This document shows positions 1-11,523 of a stretch of 54,343 nucleotides of DNA, piece after piece. Under the pieces are notes generated by a model that did not search any database, was not told the origin of the DNA, and was given only the letters and a program-made list of their open reading frames with translations. How positions within the stretch are numbered: position 1 is the stretch's first letter; each line of letters begins with the position of its first letter. The position numbers were made by a program, and so were the translations under genes. Source of the stretch: Thermodesulfatator autotrophicus (GTDB taxonomy: Bacteria > Desulfobacterota > Thermodesulfobacteria > Thermodesulfobacteriales > Thermodesulfatatoraceae); NCBI RefSeq assembly GCF_001642325.1, contig NZ_LSFI01000014.1, positions 1 to 54,343 of the forward strand, given 5' to 3'.

Positions 1-140
1 GGACACAGTTGACGAAACACTATGAGCAAAGACAAAATCTCTTTAATTACTTTTTCTACATCTTTATGTTTTTCAACAATTTTTCCTACTTTATAAATTT
101 TATAAACTAAATTGTTCTCTTTATTTTCATTAATTATCAT
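1..140 (-). CDS. Partial CDS cut by window edge, possible GAF-type sensor N-terminus
   Basis: An open reading frame starts with ATG at 138-140 (minus strand) and runs off the left edge of the window, giving about 46 residues. An AAAGGAA ribosome-binding site overlaps the stop codon of the upstream chemoreceptor gene, and the gap is only 12 bases, so the two are probably co-transcribed. The visible part is charged and helical (it contains KIYKVGKIVEKHKDVEKVIKEI). This resembles the lead-in helix of GAF-domain sensors and NifA-like regulators, but that is only a resemblance and too little is present to name it. Confidence 0.5.
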   Translation of the reverse strand, partial: MIINENKENNLVYKIYKVGKIVEKHKDVEKVIKEILSLLIVFRQLC

Positions 141-152
141 ATAAAAATTCCT

Positions 153-1298
153 TTACATTTTATATTGATTGGTCATTTCTCTTAGATGCAAAGCTAGTTT
201 ATTCATGTCTTCTGCGGCCTGTTTTATACCGGTAATAGAGCTTTCAGCTTCTTCAGTGCGTTCTCTTAGTCGTCTATTCATATCAATGATGTTTGAAAGT
301 TCATTTGTAATGCTATCGGTATTATGGGTTATTTCCTGGGTAACTGCTGTTTGCTCTTCAATAGCTGAAGCAATACTTCCTGCTCTTTCAACAGTCTTTT
401 CCATGGTGTTAAGTAGTACCTGGCTGGTTTCCCGAAGTTTCGTTCCCTTTTCCACCAGGTTTTCCACCCAGGTTCTAATCTGGTCGGTAGATTGTGCTGT
501 TTGCCGGGAAAGTTCTTTAATTTCACTGGCTACTACCGCAAAGCCTTTGCCGGCTTCACCTGCCCGGGCCGCCTCTATGGTAGCGTTTAAGGCCAAAAGA
601 TTAGTTTGATCTGCAATATCCTGAATAATATCTGCTGCGTGCTTGATGTGTTCTATTTCTTTCAGGAGATTTTCTATAAGTTCGCTATTTAGGGAAGCCT
701 GGTCACTGGTATTCTGACTCTCCTCAGCAGTGGTAGCAGTATTTTGGGAAATCTCTGAAATAGCCGCACTGAGTTCCTGTACACTACGACTGGCCAAGTC
801 TAATTGTTCACTAATTTGTTCCGTAAAAGCGGTTAACTTTTTGACTTCTTTAAAGGTTTCTTTTGAATGCTGAGTAACCTGTTCGGCAATAGCTGAAAAC
901 TCTTCAGCCCCTGAAGCAATTTGTTCAATGCCTTCTTTTACTTCTTTTAGCACTTGAGTGCTATTTTCTATGGTTTGGTTAAAGTATTTGGCCAGAATAT
1001 GAATTTCATTTTTACTATTAGGTACTTCTTTAGCTTTTTCAGAAAAATCTTTTTCGCTAATCTTTTTCATTGCTGAAATAAGAGACAGTGCTTGTTGTTC
1101 AAGCTTATTACCAACATATAAACTTATTGCTGTAACTGCTATAAAAGATATTCCAAATATTATCAAGCTACTTAAAACTGCTTCTTTTTCTTTAAACACT
1201 AAAAAATCAATGCCAATATTTATACCCCACAATAAAAATACTAATCCCATAATGAGTAATAAAATGTGCTTACTTTTAAGTTTTAATAAGTTAGGCAT
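153..1298 (-). CDS. Methyl-accepting chemotaxis protein (short periplasmic loop)
   Basis: Chemoreceptor of 381 residues. Two hydrophobic segments near residues 12-34 and 41-62 are separated by only a few residues, so there is almost no periplasmic sensor domain. The rest is a HAMP-like linker and a long coiled-coil signalling domain. The conserved hairpin tip ([20 protein letters not shown], about residues 237-256) binds CheA/CheW in all members of the family. Such receptors usually sense through the membrane or cytoplasm (family knowledge). The ATG is preceded by GGAGGGGCAA. A sigma-28-like promoter lies 57-83 bases upstream of the start, so expression with flagellar/chemotaxis genes is likely. 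The partial gene at 1-140 follows closely. Confidence 0.93.
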   Translation of the reverse strand: MPNLLKLKSKHILLLIMGLVFLLWGINIGIDFLVFKEKEAVLSSLIIFGISFIAVTAISLYVGNKLEQQALSLISAMKKISEKDFSEKAKEVPNSKNEIHILAKYFNQTIENSTQVLKEVKEGIEQIASGAEEFSAIAEQVTQHSKETFKEVKKLTAFTEQISEQLDLASRSVQELSAAISEISQNTATTAEESQNTSDQASLNSELIENLLKEIEHIKHAADIIQDIADQTNLLALNATIEAARAGEAGKGFAVVASEIKELSRQTAQSTDQIRTWVENLVEKGTKLRETSQVLLNTMEKTVERAGSIASAIEEQTAVTQEITHNTDSITNELSNIIDMNRRLRERTEEAESSITGIKQAAEDMNKLALHLREMTNQYKM

Positions 1299-1354
1299 TT
1301 GCCCCTCCGCTTTTCATCTTATTTGATGAACGTAAATATTACCTTTTGCTAATA

Positions 1355-1381
1355 ATATCGTCTAACTATATTTTTACTTTA
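1355..1381 (-). promoter_or_regulatory. Sigma-28 (FliA)-like promoter of the chemoreceptor gene
   Basis: Read on the minus strand the sequence is TAAA, 15 bases, then GACGATAT. This matches the FliA consensus TAAA-N15-GCCGATAA at all four -35 bases and six of eight -10 bases, with the exact spacing. It lies just upstream of a chemoreceptor gene, a classic sigma-28 target. A second such promoter precedes the other chemoreceptor at 6105-6131. Confidence 0.7.
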
Positions 1382-1553
1382 ATGATTTTTTTGTTTTATT
1401 TATAATTTTCTGTTTTATTCATATTAGATGAACCAGTCTCATCATATTAACTGAACCGACTTCTTTTAACTTGTCTTTACTACTTGATTAATATAAAAAT
1501 TATGTTAAGGGAAGACTTAAGCTTGTAAATTTTGTGTTAAATTCTATCTTGTT

Positions 1554-1573
1554 GTTCATCGTTAATGATGAAC
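1554..1573. promoter_or_regulatory. Inverted repeat, candidate operator of the toxin-antitoxin operon
   Basis: GTTCATC, a 6-base spacer, then GATGAAC: a perfect 7-bp inverted repeat ending 62 bases before the antitoxin start. Ribbon-helix-helix antitoxins commonly repress their own operon by binding such palindromes (family knowledge). Assigning this site to that protein is inference. Confidence 0.4.
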
Positions 1574-1635
1574 CTTGATGGATTTTAGTAATTTTCCTAA
1601 ACTACCGATTAGAAGGAAAACTTTAAGGAGGGTTT

Positions 1636-1881
1636 ATGCCCACTAAAAATCCGCGGCTTTGTATTGTTCTTGAAGAAGATGTATATCAACGTATAAAAAA
1701 ACTCGCCCAGGTAAAAGGTATGTCCATGTCAGCGGTGGTAGGGGAACTGATAAACAAGGCCCTTGACCTGGAAGAAGACTTGTTGCTGCTTAAATATTTG
1801 TCTCAAAGGGAAGAAAAGGATATAATTCTTGATGAAAAAGAAGAAGTTTCGCAGGTTGAGTATGAAAAACAAAAGCTTTGA
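1636..1881 (+). CDS. Ribbon-helix-helix (CopG-type) antitoxin
   Basis: 81 residues. The N-terminal half (about 7-45) has the ribbon-helix-helix pattern: a short beta strand (RLCIVLEEDVYQRIKK), a helix, a turn (GMSMSAVVG) and a second helix. The C-terminal tail is acidic and probably wraps the toxin. AGGAGG lies 6 bases upstream of the ATG. The end overlaps the start of a RelE-like toxin by 20 bases, the usual antitoxin-toxin order. The likely role is DNA-binding autorepressor and neutraliser of the toxin. Since the toxin appears frameshifted, the module may be decaying. Confidence 0.75.
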   Translation: MPTKNPRLCIVLEEDVYQRIKKLAQVKGMSMSAVVGELINKALDLEEDLLLLKYLSQREEKDIILDEKEEVSQVEYEKQKL

Positions 1882-2151
1882 TCTAAAATTCCATCCCAAA
1901 GTCCTTAAAAAGGATTTAACGTCTATTAACCCTTCATTTAAAAACGCAATACTTAAATTTTTGCAGGAAAAATTCGTCAAAAAACCTTTTTTTATGCCAG
2001 GCCCATTCGGGGCGAAAACATGAATTACTGGAAAATGCACCTGGGCCATTATTTAATAGGTTTAAAAATTGTAGATAATTTAATTATTGTCCTAGCCATA
2101 ATTCCTTATCAAAAACTCTTTAATCCCAATATTATAAGCAGGTTAGACTAA
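1862..2151 (+). pseudogene. RelE/ParE-like toxin interrupted by a -1 frame change
   Basis: From ATG 1862 the frame gives 53 residues with a RelE-like opening (FDLKFHPKVLKKDL), then a TGA at 2021-2023. The -1 frame continues without a break to TAA 2149-2151 and supplies the missing C-terminal half (NYWKMHLGHYLIG, then DNLIIVLAIIPYQKLF), matching the strand pattern of RelE/ParE toxins. The switch point is the AAAA run at 2015-2018: one extra A would restore a 96-residue toxin. An ATG at 2020-2022 overlaps the TGA, so the C-terminal half could also be translated separately. Options are a real frameshift mutation, programmed slippage, a split gene or a sequencing error in the A run. The end overlaps the next gene as TAATG. 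Confidence 0.65.
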
Positions 2152-2708
2152 TGAGTACTTATTTTGAAAAAGCCGGGCGCCACAATACAGATGAAGCCTT
2201 AAAAATTGCTTTTAAAGCCTTTCAGGAAAGGAATATAAAACATGTGATAGTAGCCTCCACTTTTGGAGACACAGGCCTTAAAGCTGCAGAACTTTTTTTC
2301 GGCCAGGGTGCCAATCTTATCGTAGTTACCCACAACGTAGGCTTTAGAGAGCCAGGTAAAATTGAAATCACCCCTGAAATGCGGGCCAAAATAGAAGCTC
2401 TCGGGGCCAAGGTTTGTACTGGCACCATGGTTTTACGCAGTATTGGCACGGCCATAAGGGAACTTCAACAATATTCCCAACAGGACCTCATCGCTAATAC
2501 CCTGCGTCTTTTTGGGCAGGGTATTAAGGTCTGTGTGGAGATCGCTATGATGGCCTGTGATGCCGGGCTTGTGCCCCCAGAGGATGTTATCACCGTAGCG
2601 GGAACCGCTCGCGGTGCAGACACTGTTGCCATTGTTAAAGCCATGCCCTCTAATAAACTATTCAACCTCAAAGTGCGCGAGATATTGGCCAAACCGAAAG
2701 ACTGGTAG
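2151..2708 (+). CDS. Stand-alone pyruvate kinase C-terminal (alpha/beta) domain protein
   Basis: 185 residues matching the C-terminal domain of pyruvate kinase as an independent protein. It has an alternating beta/alpha fold with HVIVASTFGDTGLKAA near residue 31, a central ANLIVVTHNVGF, and a GTARGADTV turn near the end. In pyruvate kinase this domain binds allosteric effectors. The catalytic TIM barrel is absent, so kinase activity is not expected. Free-standing copies are known in archaea and anaerobic bacteria, but their role is not settled. Its ATG overlaps the toxin stop codon (TAATG), so it is translationally coupled to the toxin-antitoxin genes. No separate ribosome-binding site stands out. 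Confidence 0.85.
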   Translation: MSTYFEKAGRHNTDEALKIAFKAFQERNIKHVIVASTFGDTGLKAAELFFGQGANLIVVTHNVGFREPGKIEITPEMRAKIEALGAKVCTGTMVLRSIGTAIRELQQYSQQDLIANTLRLFGQGIKVCVEIAMMACDAGLVPPEDVITVAGTARGADTVAIVKAMPSNKLFNLKVREILAKPKDW

Positions 2709-3022
2709 GAATGTTTTGTTTTAGCACGGCTAGCCCGTAGGGTTGCTTCCCTTACAATAACATGGAAAGGGGGAACGAACAATAACGAAGAAGGGAAGGC
2801 CTTGTAATACCTTGTAATGCGAGCCACGAAGTGGCGAAGCAATCTCAGGGGATTACTTCGTCGGCCCTGCGGGGCTTCCTCGTATGACCTGGTAGGGTCA
2901 CTTCGCCACGGCGACTGCATCGCATCGCGATGACGCTCTGTAAGGTAAAAAATGCTCCCATTCCATTAATAATGTTTCAGATTTTTGCAAAGGTCTCATA
3001 ACGGTAAAAGCAAGTAAATAAT
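2709..3022. repeat. Dispersed hairpin repeat, copy 1
   Basis: The 314-base gap between two convergent genes holds no gene. At 2815-2844 is the family hairpin GCGAGCCAC-GAA-GTGGCGAAGC with ATTGC/GCAAT-type outer arms. It is followed by a degenerate CTTCGTCGGCC segment and an outer TTTTTGCAAAGGTCTCAT end (about 2982-3000). The same parts recur at 21.9, 25.0, 26.7, 33.1 and 42.4 kb. Open frames crossing it are repeat-derived and not credible proteins. Confidence 0.8.
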
Positions 3023-4303
3023 TTAAGCAGCTAAGTCAAGGTCTTCTAAATACTCAAGGTAGTTCTTTTCAGCCAGCTTCTGATATTTTTTAACGCGAGC
3101 CTCAATATCTTCGTAGTTTTCAAAAAGAATTTTTACTATACGGTTATCAAGGAGACCTTTCCTGAGCTGGGAGTTAAAAATTTCAACAACTTCCTCCTTC
3201 CCCATAGGCGCACGATAAGGCCTTTCTTCTATAAGAGCGGTAAAGATATCAGCAACAGCCATGATGCGTGCTCCGAGGCTCAATCTATCTCCAGTTAAGC
3301 CAAAAGGATAACCTGAACCGTCTAATTTTTCGTGATGAAAGGCCGCCCACTCGGCTACGGTCTCAAAGCCTTCAATAGACGAAAGAATCATATAGGTGTA
3401 ATAAGTATGCTGTTTGAGAAAATTAAACTCTTCGGCGGTAAGGCGGCCTGGTTTTTCAAGGACTGAATTTGGCACTATCAATTTACCAAGGTCATGTAGG
3501 CTTGCCGCTATTTTCATGTAAAGAACTTCTTGTTCGGTAAAACCGCAGAGATGTGAAAGGATAGTGGCACAGGCCGCTACCCCGTTTGAGTGAGTAGAGG
3601 TGAAGCGACTTTTAAAGTCAATAATTTTACTGAAAAAGCCTGCTAGCTGTGCTATTTCTTCAATACCCGCCTGAACAGATTCAAGGGGGCCATATTTGAG
3701 AAGGATAGAATATAACCTTTGATTGGTTACATCAAACCAGAAAGACTCCTGTTTACTTAAATCTAAAAAGGCAGTCACTAAATCAGGATGAAAATCTTTA
3801 CGTGAAAGAGATAGAATTTTTTTAGTAATTATTGTTTGTTGTTCCAATATGAACTCATCACGGTTAATCAGGCGTTCCACTGTATCAGCCAGGTTCAACA
3901 ACTGGCTTTCCAGGACATAAGGGCTTTCCAAAGATGCTCCTTCTTTCTCCCACAAGTGCCAGGGTTTGTGGTGATAACGAATAAGAGGTGCCATGGGAGC
4001 AAGAAAAGGAAGGGAATTAAAGAGTTTTTCTCCTTTTATACAATGAAGGTCAAGGTTCCTCTCTATTGAACGATGTAAACGAAACTTATCTTTAGGGCTA
4101 AGGGCCCCTATATCATGAAAAAGGGCGGCAATATAAAGGTGTTTTAATCTTTCAGGAGATAAGTTAAAAATTTTGGCCAGGCGCCAGGAGATATAAGCCA
4201 CTCTTATCTGGTGAGCAGAAATACTCGGGTTAGCCAGATCTATGGCGTCAGAGACCGAGAGAAAAAAATTATTTAAGTTTATGAGAAATTCTCTTACCAT
4301 CAT
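3023..4303 (-). CDS. Tandem HD / HD-GYP domain protein, probable c-di-GMP phosphodiesterase
   Basis: About 426 residues with two HD domains. The first (about residues 30-140) keeps FHDIG and a later YHHKPWH. The second (about 235-400) is HD-GYP: an early His, HDLGK at 271-275, and HHEKLDGSGYP at 324-334, which contains the diagnostic GYP. HD-GYP proteins hydrolyse cyclic di-GMP at a di- or trinuclear metal site, so this is probably a soluble enzyme that lowers c-di-GMP. No membrane segment is seen. The start is uncertain: TTG at 4306, ATG at 4303 and ATG at 4300 are consecutive, and only a weak GAAG precedes them. A diguanylate cyclase at 41.5 kb would be the opposing activity. Confidence 0.85.
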   Translation of the reverse strand: MMVREFLINLNNFFLSVSDAIDLANPSISAHQIRVAYISWRLAKIFNLSPERLKHLYIAALFHDIGALSPKDKFRLHRSIERNLDLHCIKGEKLFNSLPFLAPMAPLIRYHHKPWHLWEKEGASLESPYVLESQLLNLADTVERLINRDEFILEQQTIITKKILSLSRKDFHPDLVTAFLDLSKQESFWFDVTNQRLYSILLKYGPLESVQAGIEEIAQLAGFFSKIIDFKSRFTSTHSNGVAACATILSHLCGFTEQEVLYMKIAASLHDLGKLIVPNSVLEKPGRLTAEEFNFLKQHTYYTYMILSSIEGFETVAEWAAFHHEKLDGSGYPFGLTGDRLSLGARIMAVADIFTALIEERPYRAPMGKEEVVEIFNSQLRKGLLDNRIVKILFENYEDIEARVKKYQKLAEKNYLEYLEDLDLAA

Positions 4304-4430
4304 CAACTTCTTCGACCCTTTTTCACTAGGACTTTAATAGATTTTTAAAGCTGAGACTTTTTAGGACGTTGCTGCTGCAGACTTTTTCGAAGACAGCCCA
4401 AAATATGTTTGCTCTCTCGTTCCCAAAAAG

Positions 4431-4458
4431 AGGGACAGGCCGCTGGGCCTGTCCCTAC
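4431..4458 (-). repeat. REP element: GTAG foot plus GGGACAGGCC hairpin
   Basis: A perfect inverted repeat AGGGACAGGCC - 4-base loop - GGCCTGTCCCT (4431-4456). On the minus strand it is preceded by GTAG, the tetranucleotide foot typical of bacterial REP elements mobilised by RAYT transposases. A RAYT gene lies at 9522-10385, and half-copies of the same core surround it. The rest of the 4304-4570 gap shows nothing gene-like. Confidence 0.75.
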
Positions 4459-4570
4459 AACGCTTTTCATGTTTTAGTTGTTAGTAATCGCTCATAATTG
4501 TTAACAGCAATAAGCACGCATTATTCTTGCTGAAAATCTCCCGCCTTTTAAGAGCGACCGGACAAGCCTT

Positions 4571-6070
4571 TTAGACTTTAAAATTTGAAGCAAGTTCTTT
4601 AAGACGACTAGCGAGAGTAATCATCTCTTCAGAAAGTTTGCGGCTTTTATCTCCCTTTTCTGCGGTTTCCTGGATAGCACGAGACATTTTTTCGATTTTT
4701 TCCCTTATTTGCTCGGCACTCTCAGCAGACATATTGGCCGCCTGACTAATCTCGCCCATCATGGCGGTTTGCTCCTCTACAGCGCTTGCTATCATATTGG
4801 AGATATCGTTTATACGACTTATTACCTCGCTAATTTCCTGAATGGCCTTCACTGAAGCACGGGCATCTGTCTGAATGGCCTGGATCTTTTTGGCTATTTT
4901 TTCCGTGGCTTGGGTGGTTTGCTTAGAAAGTTCTTTTACTTCACCGGCTACTACCGCAAAGCCTTTGCCGGCTTCTCCGGCACGGGCCGCTTCAATGGTG
5001 GCGTTTAAGGCCAGAAGATTGGTTTGCTCTGCGATACTCTGAATGAGATTTACTACTTCACCAATTTCTTCTGAAGAAATACCAAGTTTGTTAACTATTT
5101 CGTTAGTTTCCTTAGCCTTAGTTACAGCCTCACTAGCAATGCGAGCTGCCTCCGAAGTGTTACGCGAAATCTCAGTAATAGCCTCTACCATCTGTTCAGA
5201 AGCGGCTGAAACCGCTCGTACACTATTATTTATCGCTTCCTCAGCGGCTTTGACTTCTTCCCCTTCCTGGGACAATCTGGTTGCCTTTTCAGATACATCT
5301 TTTCCTGCAAGATAAATTTCGTGAGAAGAAGAATATACCTGTTCCGAAGAGATAATCACATTCCTCAGGGTTTCTTTCAAACGTTCAGTCATTTCTTCCA
5401 GAGCAGATAATAGTCTGCCTATTTCGTCCTGGCTTCTTTTGGGAAATTTGACGGTAAAATTACCCTCGGCTACCCTCATAACCAGGGCTACAGCCTTATC
5501 AATAGGATCAATAATCCTGGTTTTGGCCATCCACCAAATAGCTCCTAATAAAACCAGAGTGAAAATTAAAATTATGGCTTGATAAACTTTCAAACGATGA
5601 AGATTTTTTACGGCTTTTTGTTCAAATTTTTTAGTGAGATTGTTGGCCAAAGAAAGAATTTTCAAATTATTGTCAACGAGATATTTCAGGTCTTTCTGGT
5701 CACCTGTGAGAAGATACTGGTCAAAAGCTTCTTTAAAGTGAAGCCAGTTTGAGTGAAGCTTTTCCCAGGCAGCCAAAATTTCTGGGTCAGAGATTGGCTC
5801 TAGCCCTTTACTTTTATCGCTGTACTTCAAAACTTTTAGGCTTTGTTCAAAAAGGTTGGCCGTCTTCCTGGCTGAAGAAAAATCTTTGGATAAAATTTCT
5901 TTGGTAAGTTTTTGGGTAAGCATCCTTTGGCGGCCTGCCATATTTATATATTGAGCATCTCCTGCGTTCTTTTGTAGCACCATAAAAACCATGCCAGCAT
6001 TCAAAAGGCTTAATAAAAACATTACTAAAATGATAGACTGGATGCGGACCTTGATGCTGTTAAACCTCAT
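4571..6070 (-). CDS. Methyl-accepting chemotaxis protein with PilJ/NarX-type sensor domain
   Basis: About 499 residues. The first membrane segment is residues 12-32 and the second 163-182. Between them lies a four-helix periplasmic domain whose start carries [10 protein letters not shown] (residues 44-53). This is the P-box-like signature of PilJ and nitrate/nitrite-sensing NarX-type domains. HAMP (about 183-235) and the signalling coiled coil follow, with the conserved tip [18 protein letters not shown]. The likely role is chemotaxis or twitching receptor, with an anion ligand such as nitrate a plausible guess given the respiratory genes nearby. I place the start at ATG 6070 because GGAGGTGG lies 5 bases before it; an ATG at 6085 has no such site. 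A sigma-28-like promoter lies at 6105-6131. Confidence 0.9.
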   Translation of the reverse strand: MRFNSIKVRIQSIILVMFLLSLLNAGMVFMVLQKNAGDAQYINMAGRQRMLTQKLTKEILSKDFSSARKTANLFEQSLKVLKYSDKSKGLEPISDPEILAAWEKLHSNWLHFKEAFDQYLLTGDQKDLKYLVDNNLKILSLANNLTKKFEQKAVKNLHRLKVYQAIILIFTLVLLGAIWWMAKTRIIDPIDKAVALVMRVAEGNFTVKFPKRSQDEIGRLLSALEEMTERLKETLRNVIISSEQVYSSSHEIYLAGKDVSEKATRLSQEGEEVKAAEEAINNSVRAVSAASEQMVEAITEISRNTSEAARIASEAVTKAKETNEIVNKLGISSEEIGEVVNLIQSIAEQTNLLALNATIEAARAGEAGKGFAVVAGEVKELSKQTTQATEKIAKKIQAIQTDARASVKAIQEISEVISRINDISNMIASAVEEQTAMMGEISQAANMSAESAEQIREKIEKMSRAIQETAEKGDKSRKLSEEMITLASRLKELASNFKV

Positions 6071-8594
<2,524 letters not shown>

Positions 8595-8601
<7 letters not shown>

Positions 8602-9389
8602 GGCCTACACGGCTTTTCTTCTCTTCTTTTTAGCCAAAATAGCAAAAGGCCAGCTATAACCATGAGCAGGCAAAATTGTTGGCCTCTGGTCATCCAGCCA
8701 AAAAGAAGGGGGACTCCTGCGTCGGGTTCCCTAAAAAATTCTATAAAAAAGCGTATGCTTCCGTAAGCCACCAAAAAGGAAGCAAATTTGAAGCCACAAG
8801 GCCATTCTTTCTTGCGCAAAAACCACATGATAAGAAAAAGAACGAGCCCTTCTCCCAAGGCTTCATAAAGTTGAGAAGGATGCCTGGGAATAGGCCCGCC
8901 TTTTGGGAAAACCATGGCCCAGGGGACATCTGTAGGGCGTCCGTAAAGCTCTCCGTTTATGAAGTTACCCAGCCGCCCAAGGCCTAAGCCAATAGGGGCA
9001 GGTACAACAAAAAGGTCTGCCCAGAACCAAAAGTTAAGCTGATGTTTGCGGGCATAAATTAACCCGGCAATAAGAACTCCCAGAAGGCCACCATGAAAAG
9101 ACATTCCTCCATGCCAGATAGCTAAAATCTCAAGGGGATGCTTTAAGTAATAGTCTGGAAAATAGAAAAGGACATGCCCTAAACGAGCACCTATTATGAG
9201 CCCCAAAGCTCCCCAAAAGATAATGTTATCAAGGTGCTCTCTTAGCTCCTGGTAACCTTTTTCGCGGAGCTGAAAACGCACCAGAAAATAGGCCGCCAAG
9301 AAACCAAGGAGATACATTAAACCATACCAGCGAAGGGCAAGGGGCCCTATACGAAAAATTACCGGGTCTATATCAGGATAAGAAAGCAT
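8595..9389 (-). CDS. lgt: Prolipoprotein diacylglyceryl transferase
   Basis: 264 residues from the chosen start. Transfers diacylglycerol from phosphatidylglycerol to the lipobox cysteine of prolipoproteins, an essential inner-membrane step. Diagnostic segments are HGGMSFHGGLLGV, GRLGNFINGELYGRPTDVPW (the Lgt signature) and HPSQLYEALGEG, among about seven membrane helices. I prefer ATG 9389, which gives the typical opening MLSYPDIDPVIFRIG. A longer frame from TTG 9452 adds 21 atypical residues. A TATTATAAT stretch just upstream could be the -10 region. A lipoprotein substrate in this window is the NapM-like cytochrome. Confidence 0.95.
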
Positions 9390-9521
9390 AGGTCTATTAT
9401 AATAACCTGTCAGAGAAGGGCTAGATTCAATTCCTAAATCCTGCTTAAACAAAATTAACCTATAGAAAAAACGGTAAAGGCTTTTAAACCATTTTTTCAG
9501 CGCTTGGGAAAATCAGGAAAA

Positions 9522-10385
9522 CTACAAGAAAACCATATTTGCATCCTCAGCTAAACTTTTTATTTTACTTTTTTTCTTTCGTTTTAGCCCTAGGAATCCT
9601 TTTAGCTTTGCGGCTGCTTTATTCACAAACCCTTTACTCCCTATGGCCAGGCTTTCGGTAAAATGTCTGACCCGCTGCCTGAAAATTTCGCCTGTCCCTA
9701 TTTCTGGCTCACCAAGCCCGCCCTTCCCGTAAACAAACTCCCGCAACAACTCAAATCTTTCTTTTTCAGACTTGTTTTCCCAGCGAGACAGCCCTAGGTT
9801 TAGCGAAAGGAAATTTTTGCCTGTCCCTCTTCTTGACCGATATCCCAGCGAGCACCAGCGATAGTCCTCTGGCTTACCCACTATCCCTGCCCACACTGGG
9901 TTTAACTCTATGTAAGCCAAACAATTAAGGAGCGCTTCGCCTGTCTCCACGATTACAGACTTAAACCTGTCCGCCCAGAAGTAGCCTCTGCGGTCAACTC
10001 GCCTGTTATACCAGCGAGAGAAGCGCTGCTTTATATCCTGGACATAGCGAGAAAGATTCCCGAGCTTTGTCCGCCATTTTTTGATTAGCTCCTCGTAAAA
10101 GAAGATTTTGCGTTTCTCTCCGTAATAGAGCTTTATGCGGCGCTTCACTTCTTCGTCAGAGAACTGGTCTTCAGGTAGCATGCGGCAGAGTAGGTGGAAG
10201 TGGTTGCCCATAATGGCAAAGCCGTAAACTTCCACGAAATAGACCTGAGAGAGCCAGCGGATGAGGTTAAGCAGGTAGTCTTTTTCTTCAGGACCTAAGA
10301 CTTTGTGGCCAGGGAGAGCCGTGCGGGAGATGACATGATAAGCCGCTTTTGGGTCGTTCATAAAAAATCTAGGTATGCGTGGCAT
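9522..10385 (-). mobile_element. REP-associated tyrosine transposase (RAYT, IS200/Y1 family) gene
   Basis: 287-residue Y1 transposase-like protein. It has a HUH-type metal motif (MGNHFHLL, residues 59-66), a helix with the likely catalytic Tyr (SRYVQDIKQRFSRWYNRR region) and the RAYT block YIELNPVWAGI. RAYTs are single-copy enzymes that cut and spread REP hairpins but lack the flanking ends of full IS elements (family knowledge). AGGAGG precedes the ATG. The gene contains two in-frame copies of the repeat core (9690-9699 and 9819-9828; protein IGTGE and RRGTGK) and has further copies directly upstream. The C-terminus is rich in Lys. A REP hairpin of matching sequence lies at 4431-4458. Confidence 0.88.
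9690..9828 (-). repeat. Two GGGACAGGC repeat cores inside the RAYT reading frame
   Basis: GCCTGTCCCT occurs at 9690-9699 and 9819-9828, 129 bases apart. On the coding strand it reads AGGGACAGGC in the same frame both times, giving Gly-Thr-Gly. A partial GCCTGTCTCC is seen near 9939. Identical cores flank the gene, so these look like repeat insertions accepted into the coding sequence. Confidence 0.6.
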
Positions 10386-10631
10386 AACGAAACCTCCTTT
10401 TAAATTTTTCCTTTTAAATTTTGCCTGTCCCTATTTCTCTTTTATCGACCAAGATTTAGCAGAAACTTAAAAGTTACTACTACTTACTTGCCTGTCCCTT
10501 TTTACGATGTCCCTTTTTCTGTCCTTTTTACGATGTCACAAAATTGCTATTAAAGAGTCATTTCCATGTAAAATTTGTCCATTACTTTCCTCATCAGCAG
10601 CATCAAAAGCAGAAAACACTGGGAGGATATA
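10386..10631. repeat. Repeat cluster upstream of the RAYT gene
   Basis: GCCTGTCCCT at 10423-10432 and 10490-10499, then the 15-base direct repeat CCTTTTTACGATGTC at 10497-10511 and 10523-10537. AAATTT-rich spacers separate the cores. The last 60 bases lead to GGGAGGATATA, the ribosome-binding site of the next gene. No gene in the interval. Confidence 0.65.
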
Positions 10632-11360
10632 ATGTTAAAAATAGCCCATATTTCGGATTTGCATGTAAGCGGCCATAACTACATGAAACCTTGGGGAGAA
10701 AATCTTATTACCCTGCTGGAAGATATGGGACCTGATTACGTTATAGTAACTGGAGATTTAACTGATGATGGCTATTTGTACGAGTACGAACTAGCTCACT
10801 ATTTCTTACAAAAGATAAAATTTACCACTTTTGTTGTTCCTGGAAACCATGATGCACGCAATGAAGGCTATCAACTATTTGAGGAATTCTTCGGGACTCG
10901 TTTTCCATCTTTTGAAAATGAAAAAATAGTACTTCTGGGGATAGATTCTACAGAACCTGATATTGATGACGGACACGTGGGCCGAGAAAACTATCCACTA
11001 ATCAAAGAAAAACTAGGGCCATCTCAAAAGTTTAAAATAATGTGTTTACACCATCACTTACTTCCAATCCCTTATACCGGAAGGGAAAGAAACATACCAG
11101 TTGATGCCGGCGATGTATTAAAAATCTGCATTGAGGAAAGGGTAAACTGTGTATTATCTGGCCACAAACATTATCCCTGGATATGGAAGCTTGAAAATAC
11201 TTTTTTCATTACCGCTGGTACAGCTACTTCACGCCGTCTTAAAGGTTTTTCCTACCCCTCTTTTAACTTGCTACATGTAGCTGAAGATGCTCTTACGATT
11301 GATATCGTAAATGTACATGAAAAGAAAGTTCAAGAAACCAAGAAATACAGTCTAGTTTAA
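10632..11360 (+). CDS. Calcineurin-like metallophosphoesterase (CpdA/Icc-like)
   Basis: 242 residues. The five metal-binding blocks of the family are present in order: DLH near residue 10, GDLTDDG, GNHDAR, a triple His (HHH) and GHKH. The overall layout resembles 3',5'-cyclic-nucleotide phosphodiesterases of the CpdA type, but the substrate cannot be told from sequence. I chose ATG 10632 because GGAGG lies 7 bases before it and the protein then opens MLKIAHISDLH. A longer frame from 10575 extends into repeat DNA. No signal peptide, so cytoplasmic. It stands alone, convergent with the hao operon. Confidence 0.88.
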   Translation: MLKIAHISDLHVSGHNYMKPWGENLITLLEDMGPDYVIVTGDLTDDGYLYEYELAHYFLQKIKFTTFVVPGNHDARNEGYQLFEEFFGTRFPSFENEKIVLLGIDSTEPDIDDGHVGRENYPLIKEKLGPSQKFKIMCLHHHLLPIPYTGRERNIPVDAGDVLKICIEERVNCVLSGHKHYPWIWKLENTFFITAGTATSRRLKGFSYPSFNLLHVAEDALTIDIVNVHEKKVQETKKYSLV

Positions 11361-11478
11361 AACAAATACTTTTTAGCTCTGAAAGACCAGAAATCCGTAG
11401 CAATCTTGCCCTTCCAGAAGTTGACAGCCCAAAAGTTTGTTGTCTGTTTTTTGTATTCCAGGAAATAAAAAAATAAAA

Positions 11479-11500
11479 AGGGGTGGCCTGAGCCACCCCT
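11479..11500 (-). terminator. Rho-independent terminator of the hao operon
   Basis: A perfect 9-bp stem (AGGGGTGGC / GCCACCCCT) with a 4-base loop. On the minus strand it is followed by a T-rich run (TTTTTATTTTTTTATT). It lies 24 bases past the octaheme cytochrome stop codon. Confidence 0.85.
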
Positions 11501-11523
11501 CTAAAGCCCGCCCCTGCAGATTA

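Larger units (their letters stand above)
1299..1635. other. Divergent intergenic region, AT-rich, with GATGAAC motifs
   Basis: This 337-base gap separates the minus-strand chemoreceptor from the plus-strand antitoxin. It is strongly AT-rich and shows no convincing gene. It holds the sigma-28-like promoter (1355-1381) and three copies of GATGAAC (1325-1331, 1427-1433, 1567-1573). The last copy forms an inverted repeat with GTTCATC at 1554-1560. Confidence 0.6.

Noticed and set aside
2465-2920. Long minus-strand open frame across the gap after the pyruvate-kinase-domain gene
   Set aside because: It runs over a dispersed repeat and the antisense of a real gene; the product is the typical low-quality repeat translation.
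4311-4337. TAAA-N16-GTCGAAGA as a sigma-28 promoter for the HD-GYP gene
   Set aside because: Spacing is one base long and the -10 would sit almost on the start codon.
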